Positions 37,104 to 46,159 of a stretch of 64,000 nucleotides of DNA are shown piece after piece. Position 1 is the first letter of the stretch, and the number at the start of each line of letters is the position of its first letter. Source of the stretch: Xylanibacillus composti. Its GTDB lineage: Bacteria > Bacillota > Bacilli > Paenibacillales > K13. The position numbers and the translations under genes are program-made. The stretch lies in assembly GCF_018403685.1 (NCBI RefSeq), contig NZ_BOVK01000049.1:1-64000 (forward strand), written 5' to 3'. The notes under the pieces were generated by a model. It ran no database searches and was not told the origin of the DNA. It saw only the letters and a list, made by a program, of their open reading frames with translations.

Positions 37104-38345
37104 ATGCGTTGGTTCCGAGATGATTTTTATTCCCCCCGCTTATCCAGGCGCGCCCGACGGGAGCTGCTGGGCGGCGGCAGCTTCAAGCGGCGTTGGCCGG
37201 AGTGGCTGGGCAGCTTGCCTTTCGTATCGGCTGCGGCTCTGATGTCCATCGTTTGCGCTGCATTCGTGCTAGTCGGGGCAGGCATTGCCTTGGCGGTAGT
37301 GAAGCCTTGGCAAGCTGCGACCCAACAGCAGGCAGACCAGCCGGCACCAACGCAGGCCATGCCCGAGGGCGGGATGAGCATGCTGCACGAGCTGATCGTC
37401 GAAGCCGTCGAGAAGGTCAACCCGTCCATCGTTACGATTCTGAGCGGGATTGGAGATGCGGATTCCGTTATGGAGCTAGGGATGGGCTCCGGCGTCATCT
37501 ATGAGATCCGGGATGGCCGGGCGCGCATTGTGACGAACATGCACGTGATCGACGAGGGTACGGTTGTCGAAGTTGTGCTGCCGAGCGGCGAGCGGAAGAA
37601 GGCCGACATTCTAGGCGGCGACGTGTTGTCTGACCTGGCAGTCGTGGAAGTAGACGCCTCCGGCATCAAACAAGCAGCCGAGTTCGGTGATTCCTCGAAG
37701 CTGAAGGCCGGGCAGGCGGCGATTGCGATTGGCAATCCGCTCGGCCTGAACTATGCGCTGTCGGTGACAGCCGGCATTATCAGCTCGCCGCAGCTCACGA
37801 TCCGGATGCCGGCTGCGAATGGCTCGACCGAATCGCTGGTCGATGTCATTCAGACGGATGCCGCCATCAACTGGGGCAACAGCGGCGGTGCGCTCATCGA
37901 TCTGCAGGGCCGGGTGATCGGCATCAACAGCATGAAGGTAGCACAATCCGGTGTCGAGGGACTCGGCTTTGCTCTCCCGATTAACGAAGTGCGCCCAATA
38001 GTCCAGATGCTCGCAGAGGAAGGCCGGGTGCTTCGCCCGCTCATGGGTGTGCGTACGCAGGACTTAGGACTGCTGCCGAGCGAAGAGCGAGCCCGATTAA
38101 ATCTGCCGGATCATGTCCATACTGGATTAGTCATCGTCGAAGCGTCGGCCCCGGCTTCGCATGCAGGCCTGCAGGCCGATGATGTCATCGTGCAGCTTGA
38201 CCACCAGCCGGTCCGCGATTTCCTCGAGTTGCGCAAATATTTGTACGACAACAAGACCATCGGCGATACGCTGGAGGTTACCTACTACCGGAACGGCAAG
38301 AAGCAGACGGCGACTATCACGCTCGCTGATAATGCCGGACAGTAG
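37104..38345 (+). CDS. htrA: HtrA/DegP-type serine protease (S1C, PDZ)
   Basis: A membrane-anchored quality-control protease of 413 residues. It has a basic N-terminus, one helix (about 35-62), and a trypsin-like domain with His in TNMHVID, Asp in LSDLAVVEVD and Ser in NWGNSGGAL. A single PDZ domain (about 305-400) ends the protein. ATG 37104 has GGGAG 6 bases upstream; the ATG at 37098 directly touches that site. The gene lies at the position of yycK/htrA after yycJ in Bacillales. Its regulator is likely an envelope stress system, but no site is visible. Confidence 0.95.
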   Translation: MRWFRDDFYSPRLSRRARRELLGGGSFKRRWPEWLGSLPFVSAAALMSIVCAAFVLVGAGIALAVVKPWQAATQQQADQPAPTQAMPEGGMSMLHELIVEAVEKVNPSIVTILSGIGDADSVMELGMGSGVIYEIRDGRARIVTNMHVIDEGTVVEVVLPSGERKKADILGGDVLSDLAVVEVDASGIKQAAEFGDSSKLKAGQAAIAIGNPLGLNYALSVTAGIISSPQLTIRMPAANGSTESLVDVIQTDAAINWGNSGGALIDLQGRVIGINSMKVAQSGVEGLGFALPINEVRPIVQMLAEEGRVLRPLMGVRTQDLGLLPSEERARLNLPDHVHTGLVIVEASAPASHAGLQADDVIVQLDHQPVRDFLELRKYLYDNKTIGDTLEVTYYRNGKKQTATITLADNAGQ

Positions 38346-38637
38346 CGGGGTGGGGCAGGCCGATTTGCTGCGGTTGTCTCTATGGCAAGCTGCGCTTATA
38401 CGACGATTCCATCATAGCTTGTATGGTGTGGCGGGGAATCCTGTGTTGGCCTAAGCTTTGGGTTGGCGCAGCAAGCTCGAGAGCGGAGCTTGCCGGGATA
38501 GAGGCATTCGGGCGCGTGCCGGTATGCGAATAAGGAATAGCATGATACAGTGCGAACGGCAAACGCTATGCCGTAGACGAAGTTGAAGCATGATATGCAG
38601 TACAGGACTTATAGAAGAAGGAGCGCTGGAATCTACT

Positions 38638-38805
38638 ATGTACGTAGTTTGCCGTGAACACTTGGAGCTCGCCATAGAGCAATTTCTTGATGAATACGAA
38701 GAGGCCCCGGATGTCGTCGATCTGGAGGACACCCACTTTGCCGCCTGGGACCCGCCCAAGCAGTGCGAGCGCTGCGATAAGCCGGGGCAGTATTTGGTTG
38801 TGTGA
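38638..38805 (+). CDS. CxxH/CxxC protein
   Basis: A protein of 55 residues, MYVVCREHLELAIEQFLDEY, with a CREH motif near the start and CERCDKPGQY at the end. These match the CxxH/CxxC family found next to rlmH in Bacillales (the BA_5709 type). The four Cys/His residues probably bind zinc. The function is unknown. The ribosome site is AAGGAG about 15 bases upstream, rather far; the motif and position decide the start. Confidence 0.85.
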   Translation: MYVVCREHLELAIEQFLDEYEEAPDVVDLEDTHFAAWDPPKQCERCDKPGQYLVV

Positions 38806-38950
38806 GGGCCGGGCAACCGCTCATATATGGAAGAGAGGGAGGCAATAAGGACGACTAACCGGCGGATAGCAATGCCACGAATACTCGCCAGCACGAACGC
38901 CGATCAGGCGTTTTTTGCATAGGAAACCAGTTGAGAAGGGGACAGGCCGC

Positions 38951-39433
38951 ATGCTAACGGTGCAGATCGCAGCAGTAGGAAAGCTCAAGGAATCGTACTT
39001 GCAGAAGGGAATCGCCGAATACACGAAGCGCCTTGGCGCCTATGCCAAGCTGCAACTCACAGAGGTGCCGGACGAGAAAGCGCCGGACAACCTAAGCGGA
39101 GCCGAAGAGGAGCAGGTCAAGCGCAAGGAAGGGGAACGGCTTCTGGCTGCCATCCGCCCGGACAGTCATGTGATTGCATTAACGTTAGATGGCAAGGCAT
39201 GGACCTCAGAACAATGGGCCTCGCACATCACCCAGCTGACCACCTACGGGACAAGCCACCTCACCTTCGTCATCGGCGGCAGCCTCGGCCTCGCACCGGA
39301 AGTCTTGCAACGCGCCGATACCAAGCTCACCCTCGGCCCGCTTACATTCCCTCATCAGCTCGTCCGCCTGCTCCTGCTGGAGCAAGTGTACCGGGCGTTT
39401 AAGATTCAGCGGGGGGAACCGTATCACAAGTGA
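38951..39433 (+). CDS. rlmH: 23S rRNA (pseudouridine1915-N3)-methyltransferase RlmH
   Basis: A SPOUT methyltransferase of 160 residues, the Staphylococcus orfX homologue. It shows the SPOUT knot in [13 protein letters not shown] and the C-terminal [19 protein letters not shown], ending RGEPYHK. It methylates pseudouridine 1915 of 23S rRNA. ATG 38951 follows AAGGGGACAGG. Its last codons (39416-39433) form a sequence like the SCC attachment site, and this site recurs to the right (see repeats). The gene itself is intact. Confidence 0.97.
   Translation: MLTVQIAAVGKLKESYLQKGIAEYTKRLGAYAKLQLTEVPDEKAPDNLSGAEEEQVKRKEGERLLAAIRPDSHVIALTLDGKAWTSEQWASHITQLTTYGTSHLTFVIGGSLGLAPEVLQRADTKLTLGPLTFPHQLVRLLLLEQVYRAFKIQRGEPYHK
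39416..39433 (+). repeat. rlmH 3' end, attachment-site-like repeat copy 1
   Basis: GAACCGTATCACAAGTGA encodes EPYHK-stop of rlmH. In staphylococci the same codons of orfX form the SCC attB site. Copies with 1 to a few differences occur at 41037, 43839 and 58523, and a weaker one at 56758. Confidence 0.7.
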
Positions 39434-39504
39434 TGGTAAAGCGGAAAAAGGCTATAACGGTAAGAAAAAAATGGATTGAGCAGTTGCTGAAGATATAGTT
39501 TTAT

Positions 39505-39541
39505 AAATAAGCATCAAGACAAAAGTTCTTGATGCTTATTT
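39505..39541. terminator. stem-loop downstream of rlmH
   Basis: AAATAAGCATCAAGA at 39505-39519 pairs perfectly with TCTTGATGCTTATTT at 39527-39541 around a 7-base loop. The T-rich right arm may terminate rlmH, and being near-symmetric it could work both ways. Confidence 0.65.
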
Positions 39542-39696
39542 ATGATTTCGTGAATTTGGAATGTATTATAGTTTTTGACATTACAGTTGGCTAGGTAGGA
39601 GGGAGAGCGAGGGCTTCTGGTTAACGTTGGGAGCTTGTACTCTCCAGACGTGGTGTCGGGAGTGAAAATGCTCTATCAGGCTGTCTATGCGTTCGG

Positions 39697-39987
39697 GTGA
39701 TGATTTTAGAAGAGGGGAGTGGTTTACTTCTTTCCATGCTTTTCGTTTTCGATTATGCCCATACCAATGATGGAAGCATTATTATGAATGACTTACCGGA
39801 GTGGGTATGGAGGGACGATTCGTTGTTACCACAAAGACATATGTTGAACGGATTATCGGCTCATGTATTAAATCTAAGGCAACTATTGGAGGGAAAGGAA
39901 GTTTATAAACAAATCGGTAGGAAACCCCGACCCAAGGACGAAGATAGCAAAAATATATTGCATCGTATAATAGCAGAGTTCAATTGA
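39697..39987 (+). CDS. hypothetical protein (possible fragment)
   Basis: A 96-residue frame beginning near ATG 39697/39700. It is soluble after a short hydrophobic start (LLLSMLFVFDYAH), with WVWRDDSLLPQ in the middle. No ribosome site is convincing: GAGGGGAG lies inside the coding start. It is in the first segment of the rlmH island. It may be a truncated immunity or toxin-related gene, but nothing decides this. Confidence 0.35.
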   Translation: MMILEEGSGLLLSMLFVFDYAHTNDGSIIMNDLPEWVWRDDSLLPQRHMLNGLSAHVLNLRQLLEGKEVYKQIGRKPRPKDEDSKNILHRIIAEFN

Positions 39988-40010
39988 CCGTTGGGGCAAG
40001 ATACTTAGTG

Positions 40011-40350
40011 AATAGAAAGCCACTTCAGAGAGCCGCAGGCTGGCTGGGAGGCAAACGGGTATGCGGTAGCAGTCGACCATTGGCTCCTCGGCGGACATGA
40101 TGCGGAGGCGGTGTCGCTCATCGAACGGCGGCTGCCCGTGCTGCGGGAGATGAACAAGTACCTTTTGGTGTATCTAATAACGTTCGCCCGGCTATTCGCT
40201 TCCCTGTGCGAATTGAATGAAGCCATTCCCAATAAATTAGATGCCTTCAACCGTAAACCGTCTCCAATGAGATACTCTCCTATTCATATCTTTGGTATCA
40301 AATCACACCTCTATGTATATACTAGTATATACAAATTGTTGGGGGTGTGA
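40011..40350 (+). pseudogene. unknown gene remnant before mazE
   Basis: The frame is open from about 40011 to a stop at 40348-40350 with no ATG at its beginning. It is protein-like (WEANGYAVAVDHWLLGGHDA, then SLIERRLPVLREMNKYLL). A GTG at 40111 could start a shorter product. It looks like the end of a gene cut off on the left. No family is recognised. Confidence 0.35.
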
Positions 40351-40390
40351 TAAAATGAGAAAGAGTTATCGAAAAAAGGAGGGATTCTCC

Positions 40391-40630
40391 ATGTCGACCA
40401 CCGTTCAGAAATGGGGAAATAGTCTGGGCATTCGTATTCCAAGCCAGATAGCAGAAAGAATTGCGATAAGTCAAGGATCCGAAGTGGATTTAGTGGTAAG
40501 TGACGATCATACGCTCATCGTAATACCTAATAAGAAAAAGCCGACGTTGGAAGAATTGCTGGCCCAATGTAAACCTGAAAATCGTCACGACGAACTGGAA
40601 TTCGGTGTTGAAGGGAAGGAATTGCTTTAG
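40391..40630 (+). CDS. mazE: MazE-like AbrB-fold antitoxin
   Basis: A protein of 79 residues. The N-terminal swapped-hairpin AbrB domain shows VQKWGNSLGIRIPSQIAER, the MazE DNA-binding signature, followed by a C-terminal tail (KPTLEELLAQCKPENRHDE) that would bind and inhibit MazF. AAAGGAGGG precedes ATG 40391 by 7 bases; the frame extends upstream but includes that site. The toxin starts on the base after its stop, so the two are coupled. Confidence 0.92.
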   Translation: MSTTVQKWGNSLGIRIPSQIAERIAISQGSEVDLVVSDDHTLIVIPNKKKPTLEELLAQCKPENRHDELEFGVEGKELL

Positions 40631-40954
40631 ATGCTTGCAGACCGCGGAGACCTCGTATGGATTAATTTTAATCCCCAGGCAGGTCATGAACAAGCCGGTA
40701 GAAGATCTGGAATCGTGCTTTCACCAAAAGCTTTTAATGATACGACGGGCTTTGTTTCTGTTTGCCCAATTACACATACGGTTCGAGGTTGGGGATATGA
40801 AGTATTGCTCCCCGACGGATTGGTGTTTAACGGGGTCATTTTAACGGATCAGATCAAAAATCTTGATTGGCGAGCTAGGCGCATTGATATCGTCGGGAAA
40901 GCTCCTGATGAAGTAGTCAATGAGTGTTTAGACAAAATACACACATTTTTGTAG
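40631..40954 (+). CDS. mazF: MazF-like endoribonuclease toxin
   Basis: A protein of 107 residues of the MazF/PemK family: RGDLVWINFNPQAGHEQAGRR at the start (as two adjoining motifs), RSGIVLSPKAFN, then CPITHTVRGWG and a DQIKNLDWRARR region. MazF cuts mRNA at short sequence motifs and is neutralised by MazE. The ATG directly abuts the mazE stop. The module sits between the first two attachment-site-like repeats, where a toxin-antitoxin pair would stabilise an inserted segment. Confidence 0.93.
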   Translation: MLADRGDLVWINFNPQAGHEQAGRRSGIVLSPKAFNDTTGFVSVCPITHTVRGWGYEVLLPDGLVFNGVILTDQIKNLDWRARRIDIVGKAPDEVVNECLDKIHTFL

Positions 40955-41036
40955 CGGGTCTCCTTTTCTAGGGACTGGCTTTTTTATTTAAGCATAAGTG
41001 GCGTGGAACGTAATTTCGCCTCTGAAATGCTACGGA

Positions 41037-41054
41037 GAACCGTATCACAAATAG
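41037..41054 (+). repeat. attachment-site-like repeat copy 2
   Basis: GAACCGTATCACAAATAG matches the rlmH 3' end at 15 of 18 bases and starts with 14 identical bases plus T. The match continues to the right (GGTAAAGC in both). It bounds the mazEF segment (39434-41036). No gene uses it. Confidence 0.7.
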
Positions 41055-41391
41055 GGGTAAAGCAGAGAATTGAACTGAATGTCGAAGCGGCAGCGATAAA
41101 TTAGCAGGTTGGAGCTTAGATCGTAAGGTTCTCGACACATGTGGAGTGCCTATTATTGTTGATTCGTAAAGAAAGAAGAGATGTTACTGTAAGTACGAAG
41201 CCTCCCTGCAAAAACAGTGTACGAAAGATGTATTCTTCACTTTGATGGAGTTTTCTCTGCTTTATCGGATCCAGACGGACCATGCATTATTCACATGGAT
41301 TTTAGACCAGGTAAGCAAAACACATTTACCTGGGATGACGGGCATTCGGTATACTAAACCTGTGAGTGAAACAGAACAAAGAGGTGTGCGG

Positions 41392-42288
41392 ATGAGCAGA
41401 AAAGATTATGTCTCAAAAGTAAATCAGGTGTTGGACTACATCAATAACCATTTGGACCGCGAATTGCCGCTTCACGAACTCTCGGAAATTGCCCATTATT
41501 CACCGTTTCATTTCCATCGAATCTTCAAAAGCCTGGTTAGGGAAAACCCGAACGAATTCATACAACGGGTTCGAATTGAAAAAGCTGCAAACTTGCTGTT
41601 GCATCAACCCGACTGTCGCATAACCGAGATAGCCATGCAGTGCGGGTTTTCGTCGCCATCCGTTTTTGCGAGAGCTTTTCGGGCTCATTTCGGCACCTCC
41701 GCCAACTCCTTTCGAAATCATTTTCGCAAGAATGGCAAAGTTGCTGGCAATTTGGAGAAAGTCCGAAAAATCCAAATGGATTACTATAGAAAAGTAGAGA
41801 TTAAAACATTGCCTTCATTCCATGTTGCCTACCATCGTTGTTTCACTGGTTACGACAAAGGCGTTTTCAACAATGATATCTTTGTTTCGTTCCGCAAAGT
41901 GGAGCAGTGGCTTGCATCCAGGAACTTGTTTTCAGAGGAAACGGTTTGCATGGGGATTACCTATGATAATCCCGACATAACCGCAAGGGACAAGTGCCGT
42001 TACGATGCAGCGTTCTCCATCCCCAATGAAATCACTGAAGCAAGCGGAGAAATCGGGATCCAGCAAGTTGAGGGAGGGCTTTATGCAGTATGTCGAGAGG
42101 AGGGTGAACGAATGGAGGATGTGGTCCAAAAGATAGGTGAAACGGTTGATTTTATGTATGGGCAATGGTTATTGGACAGCAGCTTTCAGTTAGCGGACAA
42201 GCCCTGTCTCGAAATATATTGTCAGAAGGAAAGGCATGATGGCTCGGCGTTTATGATCGACTATTGCCTTCCTTTGTTGCCAAAATGA
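41392..42288 (+). CDS. AraC-family regulator with GyrI-like effector domain
   Basis: A protein of 298 residues. The two AraC helix-turn-helix motifs are at the N-terminus (about 10-105; LSEIAHYSPFHFHRIFKSL and ITEIAMQCGFSSPSVFARAF). A GyrI-like/AraC effector-binding domain (about 130-298) follows, as in small-molecule-sensing Rob/BmrR relatives. ATG 41392 has AGAGGTG 5 bases upstream; the frame is open to 41242 but with no site. The amidase gene starts 21 bases after its stop, so it may regulate that operon. Confidence 0.88.
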   Translation: MSRKDYVSKVNQVLDYINNHLDRELPLHELSEIAHYSPFHFHRIFKSLVRENPNEFIQRVRIEKAANLLLHQPDCRITEIAMQCGFSSPSVFARAFRAHFGTSANSFRNHFRKNGKVAGNLEKVRKIQMDYYRKVEIKTLPSFHVAYHRCFTGYDKGVFNNDIFVSFRKVEQWLASRNLFSEETVCMGITYDNPDITARDKCRYDAAFSIPNEITEASGEIGIQQVEGGLYAVCREEGERMEDVVQKIGETVDFMYGQWLLDSSFQLADKPCLEIYCQKERHDGSAFMIDYCLPLLPK

Positions 42289-42309
42289 GCTTCGAAAGGA
42301 GAATAGGGT

Positions 42310-43572
42310 ATGCCGATTGCACGGAGCGAGTTAATGACCCTAACACAAGCCAGCGAGCTGATCCGCCTGAAGCAAATCTCGCCGGTAGAGCTTGTGCAAG
42401 AATGTTTATCAGTTATCGCTAATATGAACCAAACACTCCGGGCCTTTATTACGGTTTTGGCGGAACAGGCGTTAAATGATGCCCGAAAAGCAGAGAGCGA
42501 GATCATGTCAGGGGGATGGAAAGGACAACTGCACGGAATTCCTATTGGAATCAAGGATTTTTATGATACTGCGGGTATTCCGACAACGGCAGGCTTCATC
42601 CATTTTTCCAATCGAATTCCCGACAAGGATGCTGTGGTTGTTTCTCTAATAAGGAGAGCCGGTGGTATTATAATCGGGAAAACCAATATGCACGAACTCG
42701 GGATGGGGACGACCTCGGTTGCCAGCCATGTTGGCAGTGTGCGAAATCCATGGAACATAGATTATGCAGCGGGTGGCTCATCTGGCGGCTCTGCGGCAGC
42801 GGTGGTAACGGGAATGTGTTATGCAACGGTAGATACGGATGCGGTCGGTTCCTGCAGAATTCCCGCAGCGTGCTGCGGAGTGACAGGGTTTAAAGCTACA
42901 TATGGACTGCTTAGTACAGTTGGCATCCTGGAGGGGGAGCCCGTCGACGAATTTATTCTCCATGTCGCCCACGGTGCCGTCATGTGCCGATCGGTTGAGG
43001 ATACCGCCGTACTTCTTAACGCACTTTCCGAAAAAAACCAGAGCTTAGAGAAGGAGCCGGCTCAGCAGCATATTGATAAGCCTTATACAATTGAGAGAAG
43101 AAGAGCCCGGATCGGAGTTGTTCGGAATTATCGTGCTTCAAATGAAGTGAGGGATGTTTTTACAAAAGCGGCAGATATGCTTATGTCGTTAGACTATGAC
43201 GTAAAGGAAGTGGATGCTCCCATAGAGCCGAACGTGGATTTGCCACAGATTCATAACATCCGCGCGGAAGTTTCCCGAACTCTTTTTCGAGATGTGGATG
43301 TGCTGCTGCTGCCAACTACAACGGACATTACCCCCACCATTGAGCAGGCTTTGAGCGGAGGCCCAACTTCCATTAGTGCAGAGAATACCTTCTTCGCAAA
43401 CTACTATGGACTCCCAGCAATCAGTATCCCGTGCGGCTTTAGCGGAAACGGTTTGCCTCTTGGCCTGCAGGTTGTCAGTCAAATGCATAATGAAAACACT
43501 GTTCTCGCTGTAGCAAATGACTTTCAACAGCATACGGACTGGCATCGCCAATTTTCAAATAGCCGTCTGTAG
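42310..43572 (+). CDS. amidase signature family protein
   Basis: A protein of 420 residues with the amidase core: catalytic Lys in GIPIGIKDFYD (about 77-83), and the cis-Ser region AAGGSSGGSAAAV. The nucleophile Ser lies in VGSCRIPAACCG, where many homologues have GSIRxPA. It is shorter than typical amidases such as GatA (about 485) because the C-terminal part is compact. It hydrolyses an amide of unknown identity. GAAAGGAG precedes the ATG. It lies in the second island segment with the AraC regulator. Confidence 0.88.
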   Translation: MPIARSELMTLTQASELIRLKQISPVELVQECLSVIANMNQTLRAFITVLAEQALNDARKAESEIMSGGWKGQLHGIPIGIKDFYDTAGIPTTAGFIHFSNRIPDKDAVVVSLIRRAGGIIIGKTNMHELGMGTTSVASHVGSVRNPWNIDYAAGGSSGGSAAAVVTGMCYATVDTDAVGSCRIPAACCGVTGFKATYGLLSTVGILEGEPVDEFILHVAHGAVMCRSVEDTAVLLNALSEKNQSLEKEPAQQHIDKPYTIERRRARIGVVRNYRASNEVRDVFTKAADMLMSLDYDVKEVDAPIEPNVDLPQIHNIRAEVSRTLFRDVDVLLLPTTTDITPTIEQALSGGPTSISAENTFFANYYGLPAISIPCGFSGNGLPLGLQVVSQMHNENTVLAVANDFQQHTDWHRQFSNSRL

Positions 43573-43655
43573 TCAAACGATTTATTTATCCCCCGTAAAT
43601 CTGATATGCTCCCCTTTAACAAATAAACGGTCTGCTTGAAGGGGAGTTTTTTCTT

Positions 43656-43832
43656 ATGGCGATAAAAAGTGAATATCACGCAGCTGAACAATTGGCAATA
43701 TTGGAGGAACTTCGGACAGGTGAAGAGACACGGGGACATCGCCCGCAAGTACAACATCAATATATCCCACACTGATGAAATGGCGGCATCGGTAAGAGTT
43801 ATACGGGATCAAAGGGTTGGAGATGCAAACAG
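43656..43832 (+). pseudogene. IS3-type OrfA remnant
   Basis: From ATG 43656 the frame reads MAIKSEYHAAEQLAILEELR. The next part continues one frame over as GDIARKYNINIS near 43735. This is the N-terminal helix-turn-helix of an IS3-group OrfA, with a frameshift, cut off right before the third attachment-site-like repeat. Nothing of the rest of the IS is seen. Confidence 0.55.
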
Positions 43833-43838
43833 TGCGGT

Positions 43839-43856
43839 GAACCGTATCATAAGTAA
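43839..43856 (+). repeat. attachment-site-like repeat copy 3
   Basis: GAACCGTATCATAAGTAA differs from rlmH copy 1 at two positions (C to T, G to A). It is close to the SCC core of staphylococci, which also has TATCATAA. It follows the IS3 remnant and precedes the VOC/sigma-factor run. Confidence 0.72.
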
Positions 43857-43973
43857 CGACAACGTTCAATAAAGTGGAGCGTGATATTAAGTTTTTTGTA
43901 CCCCGTATCTTTTGATCCTTTTTTATCGTTAATAGAGTTGAAAAAAAAGGTAAAAGGAGAGTGTTGATTAGCT

Positions 43974-44399
43974 ATGGAAAATATAGTCTCGTTCGTATCC
44001 AGTATTTTTATTCCGGTAACCGACGTTGCACGTTCGAAAGAGTGGTATGTTCGAATGTTTGAACTGAAGGCAATCGAGAAGACCGATTACCGAATCGGGC
44101 TCGCGTTCCCTAACGCTCAAACACTGGTTTTACTGTGGAAAGTGGACAAACCGCAGCCTGTCCAATTCGACACCGGGAAACATGCGATGCCTTATTTCAA
44201 TTTCACCTCGTACGATATTAACCATTCGTATAGAGAGCTTAAGGCGAAAGGCGCAGAATTAAGCGAAATCTTCGTAGAGGAAGGACACTCTTTCTTTAAA
44301 GCTTTCGATCCAGACGGAAATCCTGTTGATATTGTGCAAGAGACGGGAAATACGCCGTATTACACTTACAAAGATAACGTGAGGAAGCAACTATCGTGA
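43974..44399 (+). CDS. VOC-family (glyoxalase/bleomycin resistance) protein
   Basis: A protein of 141 residues with a VOC fold: SSIFIPVTDVARSKEWYVRMF at the start, a central strand-rich segment, and the C-terminal FKAFDPDGNPVDIVQE typical of the second metal-binding half. It is a candidate dioxygenase, glyoxalase or drug-binding protein. An AAAAGGAGAG site lies about 13 bases upstream of ATG 43974. The stop overlaps the start of the sigma factor, so the two form one unit. Confidence 0.82.
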   Translation: MENIVSFVSSIFIPVTDVARSKEWYVRMFELKAIEKTDYRIGLAFPNAQTLVLLWKVDKPQPVQFDTGKHAMPYFNFTSYDINHSYRELKAKGAELSEIFVEEGHSFFKAFDPDGNPVDIVQETGNTPYYTYKDNVRKQLS

Positions 44400-45148
44400 C
44401 GCAGGAAGACCGTACGAACCCAGGCTATGAAACGTTTGCGGAGATGACGATCCCGCTACATAGCGATCTAAGACGGTATTGTTTGGCTAAAGCGGGCTCA
44501 GCATGGGATGCGGACGATCTGCTGCAGGAATCTCTGATTAAAGCTTATCGTTGGCATGTCCGGTTTCCGAAAAGGGAAATTACGAAGCCATTCATGTTTC
44601 GAATTGCCGCCAACGAGTGGGTAGATATTTGCCGCAGTCGCAAATTGCTGCCGCAAGTCAGACCGCTCCTGGAGCAAACCGATTCCTATGACGAATGGAG
44701 CAGATGGGATGTGCGGGAGGCGCTGGAGCTATTGTCCGATCGGCTCGAACCCAAGCAGGTCGTGCTCATTCTGCTAATCGACGTATTTCACTTTACTGCG
44801 AAAGAAACGGGACTGCTGTTCCGACAATCCGAGGGTTCGGTCAAGGCGGCGCTGAAGCGGGCGAGGACAAGGCTGAAGACGGCCGTTGAGCGCCATCCTG
44901 AATATTGGGATGATTCCGTGCTTACTGCTCCGCGCGGCGGACTTAGCATCGAAGTGTTCGAAGCGTTAGTTGACGCTTTCCGCCGTGCAGATCCATTTGC
45001 GATCTTCCAGTCATACCAGTCGATGATTGAAAAAGGCGCCCTGGTGGATCGGATCGAATTGCGCGGAAGCACGCTATATTTTACGATTATAGACCCCGAC
45101 GGCAACGTGTTGACGATAAGCGAGAAGTTGCCGATGCAAGATGGATAG
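44396..45148 (+). CDS. ECF-type sigma-70 factor with a short C-terminal extension
   Basis: A protein of 250 residues. Sigma region 2 is in ADDLLQESLIKAYRW (about 40-54); region 4 is near 115-165 (LEPKQVVLILLIDVFHFTAKETG, with FRQSEGSVKAALKRAR). The last 80 residues form a small extra domain possibly acting like SnoaL-type regulators of ECF sigma factors. It starts at GTG 44396 overlapping the VOC stop. No anti-sigma gene is near, which suits sigma factors with a regulatory C-terminus. The DinB protein follows 30 bases later. Confidence 0.82.
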   Translation: MTQEDRTNPGYETFAEMTIPLHSDLRRYCLAKAGSAWDADDLLQESLIKAYRWHVRFPKREITKPFMFRIAANEWVDICRSRKLLPQVRPLLEQTDSYDEWSRWDVREALELLSDRLEPKQVVLILLIDVFHFTAKETGLLFRQSEGSVKAALKRARTRLKTAVERHPEYWDDSVLTAPRGGLSIEVFEALVDAFRRADPFAIFQSYQSMIEKGALVDRIELRGSTLYFTIIDPDGNVLTISEKLPMQDG

Positions 45149-45178
45149 TATTATTCGATATTCGAGGAGTGACGGCAG

Positions 45179-45673
45179 TTGTTGAACATACTGCAGCAAC
45201 AATACGATTGGGTCAGATCCGCCCGACAGAATTTGTTTGCGTTCTTGGAAGAGATACCCACCCCGATCTTGCACAGTCCGGTTCCTGCGTTTGGGCGCGG
45301 AACGATCATTCGGACCCATCTTCATGTAGTTGACACTTATAGGTGGTGGCTAGGAGCCTTCGCATCTAAAAAATTAGATGAACATAGGGAAATTTCCGTG
45401 AATGAGACTGCTGATGTGAAGTTCGTCCGTGAGTGGTTTGCGAATGTGGATGAACGGGTACAACAGTTCTTATACGAATTCGATAATCGCTGGTCTGAAC
45501 CGATTGAGCAAGACGAGAGCTGGCAAGGTTACCCGAAGGCACCAACGCCATTACTGCTGATCACGCATTTGGAGACACACGAATTCCATCACAAAGGCCA
45601 AATCGTATCGATGGCGAGAAATCTGGGATACCCGCCGCCTGCCGATGATCGTTTAGGCGGACTCTTTAGCTAA
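45179..45673 (+). CDS. DinB-family protein
   Basis: A four-helix-bundle protein of 164 residues. The metal-binding histidines are visible: RTHLHVVDTYRWWLG (about 42-56) and the late ITHLETHEFHHKGQIVSM (about 130-147). DinB/YfiT proteins are thiol- or metal-dependent transferases of mostly unknown substrate. It starts at TTG 45179 with GAGGAG 9 bases upstream. It is in the same run as the sigma factor and two VOC proteins. Confidence 0.87.
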   Translation: MLNILQQQYDWVRSARQNLFAFLEEIPTPILHSPVPAFGRGTIIRTHLHVVDTYRWWLGAFASKKLDEHREISVNETADVKFVREWFANVDERVQQFLYEFDNRWSEPIEQDESWQGYPKAPTPLLLITHLETHEFHHKGQIVSMARNLGYPPPADDRLGGLFS

Positions 45674-45702
45674 ATCTTCAGCAACCAATTCGAGGTGAAG
45701 CG

Positions 45703-46095
45703 ATGATCGCTCTAGATTCCATGAGCATTAACGTCATTACATTGTTCGTCGATGATCTTCGCGCCGCGAAGTCCTTTTATCAAGATATCTTCGGTCTTTC
45801 CCCTGCCTATGAGGATGAGAACTCCGCTGTATTCGACTTTGCCAACATGAGCATTAATTTGTTTCATGTTGGCGCTGTACGAGGCCTGACCCCTTCTGAA
45901 GCGGTCACGAACCAAGAGGCAAGGTCACGATTCCAGCTCACCATACTAGTAGACGACGTGGATGCTGCCCATGCCGATTTATGTGCAGGTGGCGTCACCG
46001 TAATCGATGGTCCAATGAACCCTTGCGGTATGCGCACTGTATGTTTCACCGATCCAGACGGGCATATTTGGGAGATTGCGCAATTACTAATCTAA
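45703..46095 (+). CDS. VOC-family protein
   Basis: A protein of 130 residues of the glyoxalase/extradiol fold: INVITLFVDDLRAAKSFYQDIFGL at the N-terminus (within the domain's first half) and VCFTDPDGHIWEIAQ at the C-terminus. ATG 45703 follows GAGGTGAAG. It is the last gene of the VOC-sigma-DinB-VOC run. The substrate is unknown; drug binding (bleomycin/fosfomycin-type) is possible. Confidence 0.85.
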   Translation: MIALDSMSINVITLFVDDLRAAKSFYQDIFGLSPAYEDENSAVFDFANMSINLFHVGAVRGLTPSEAVTNQEARSRFQLTILVDDVDAAHADLCAGGVTVIDGPMNPCGMRTVCFTDPDGHIWEIAQLLI

Positions 46096-46159
46096 TCATG
46101 ATGCGAGGAGGGAAGGGGAAGCTTAACCATAATGGAATTTGTTATCTGGTCGCAACCAG

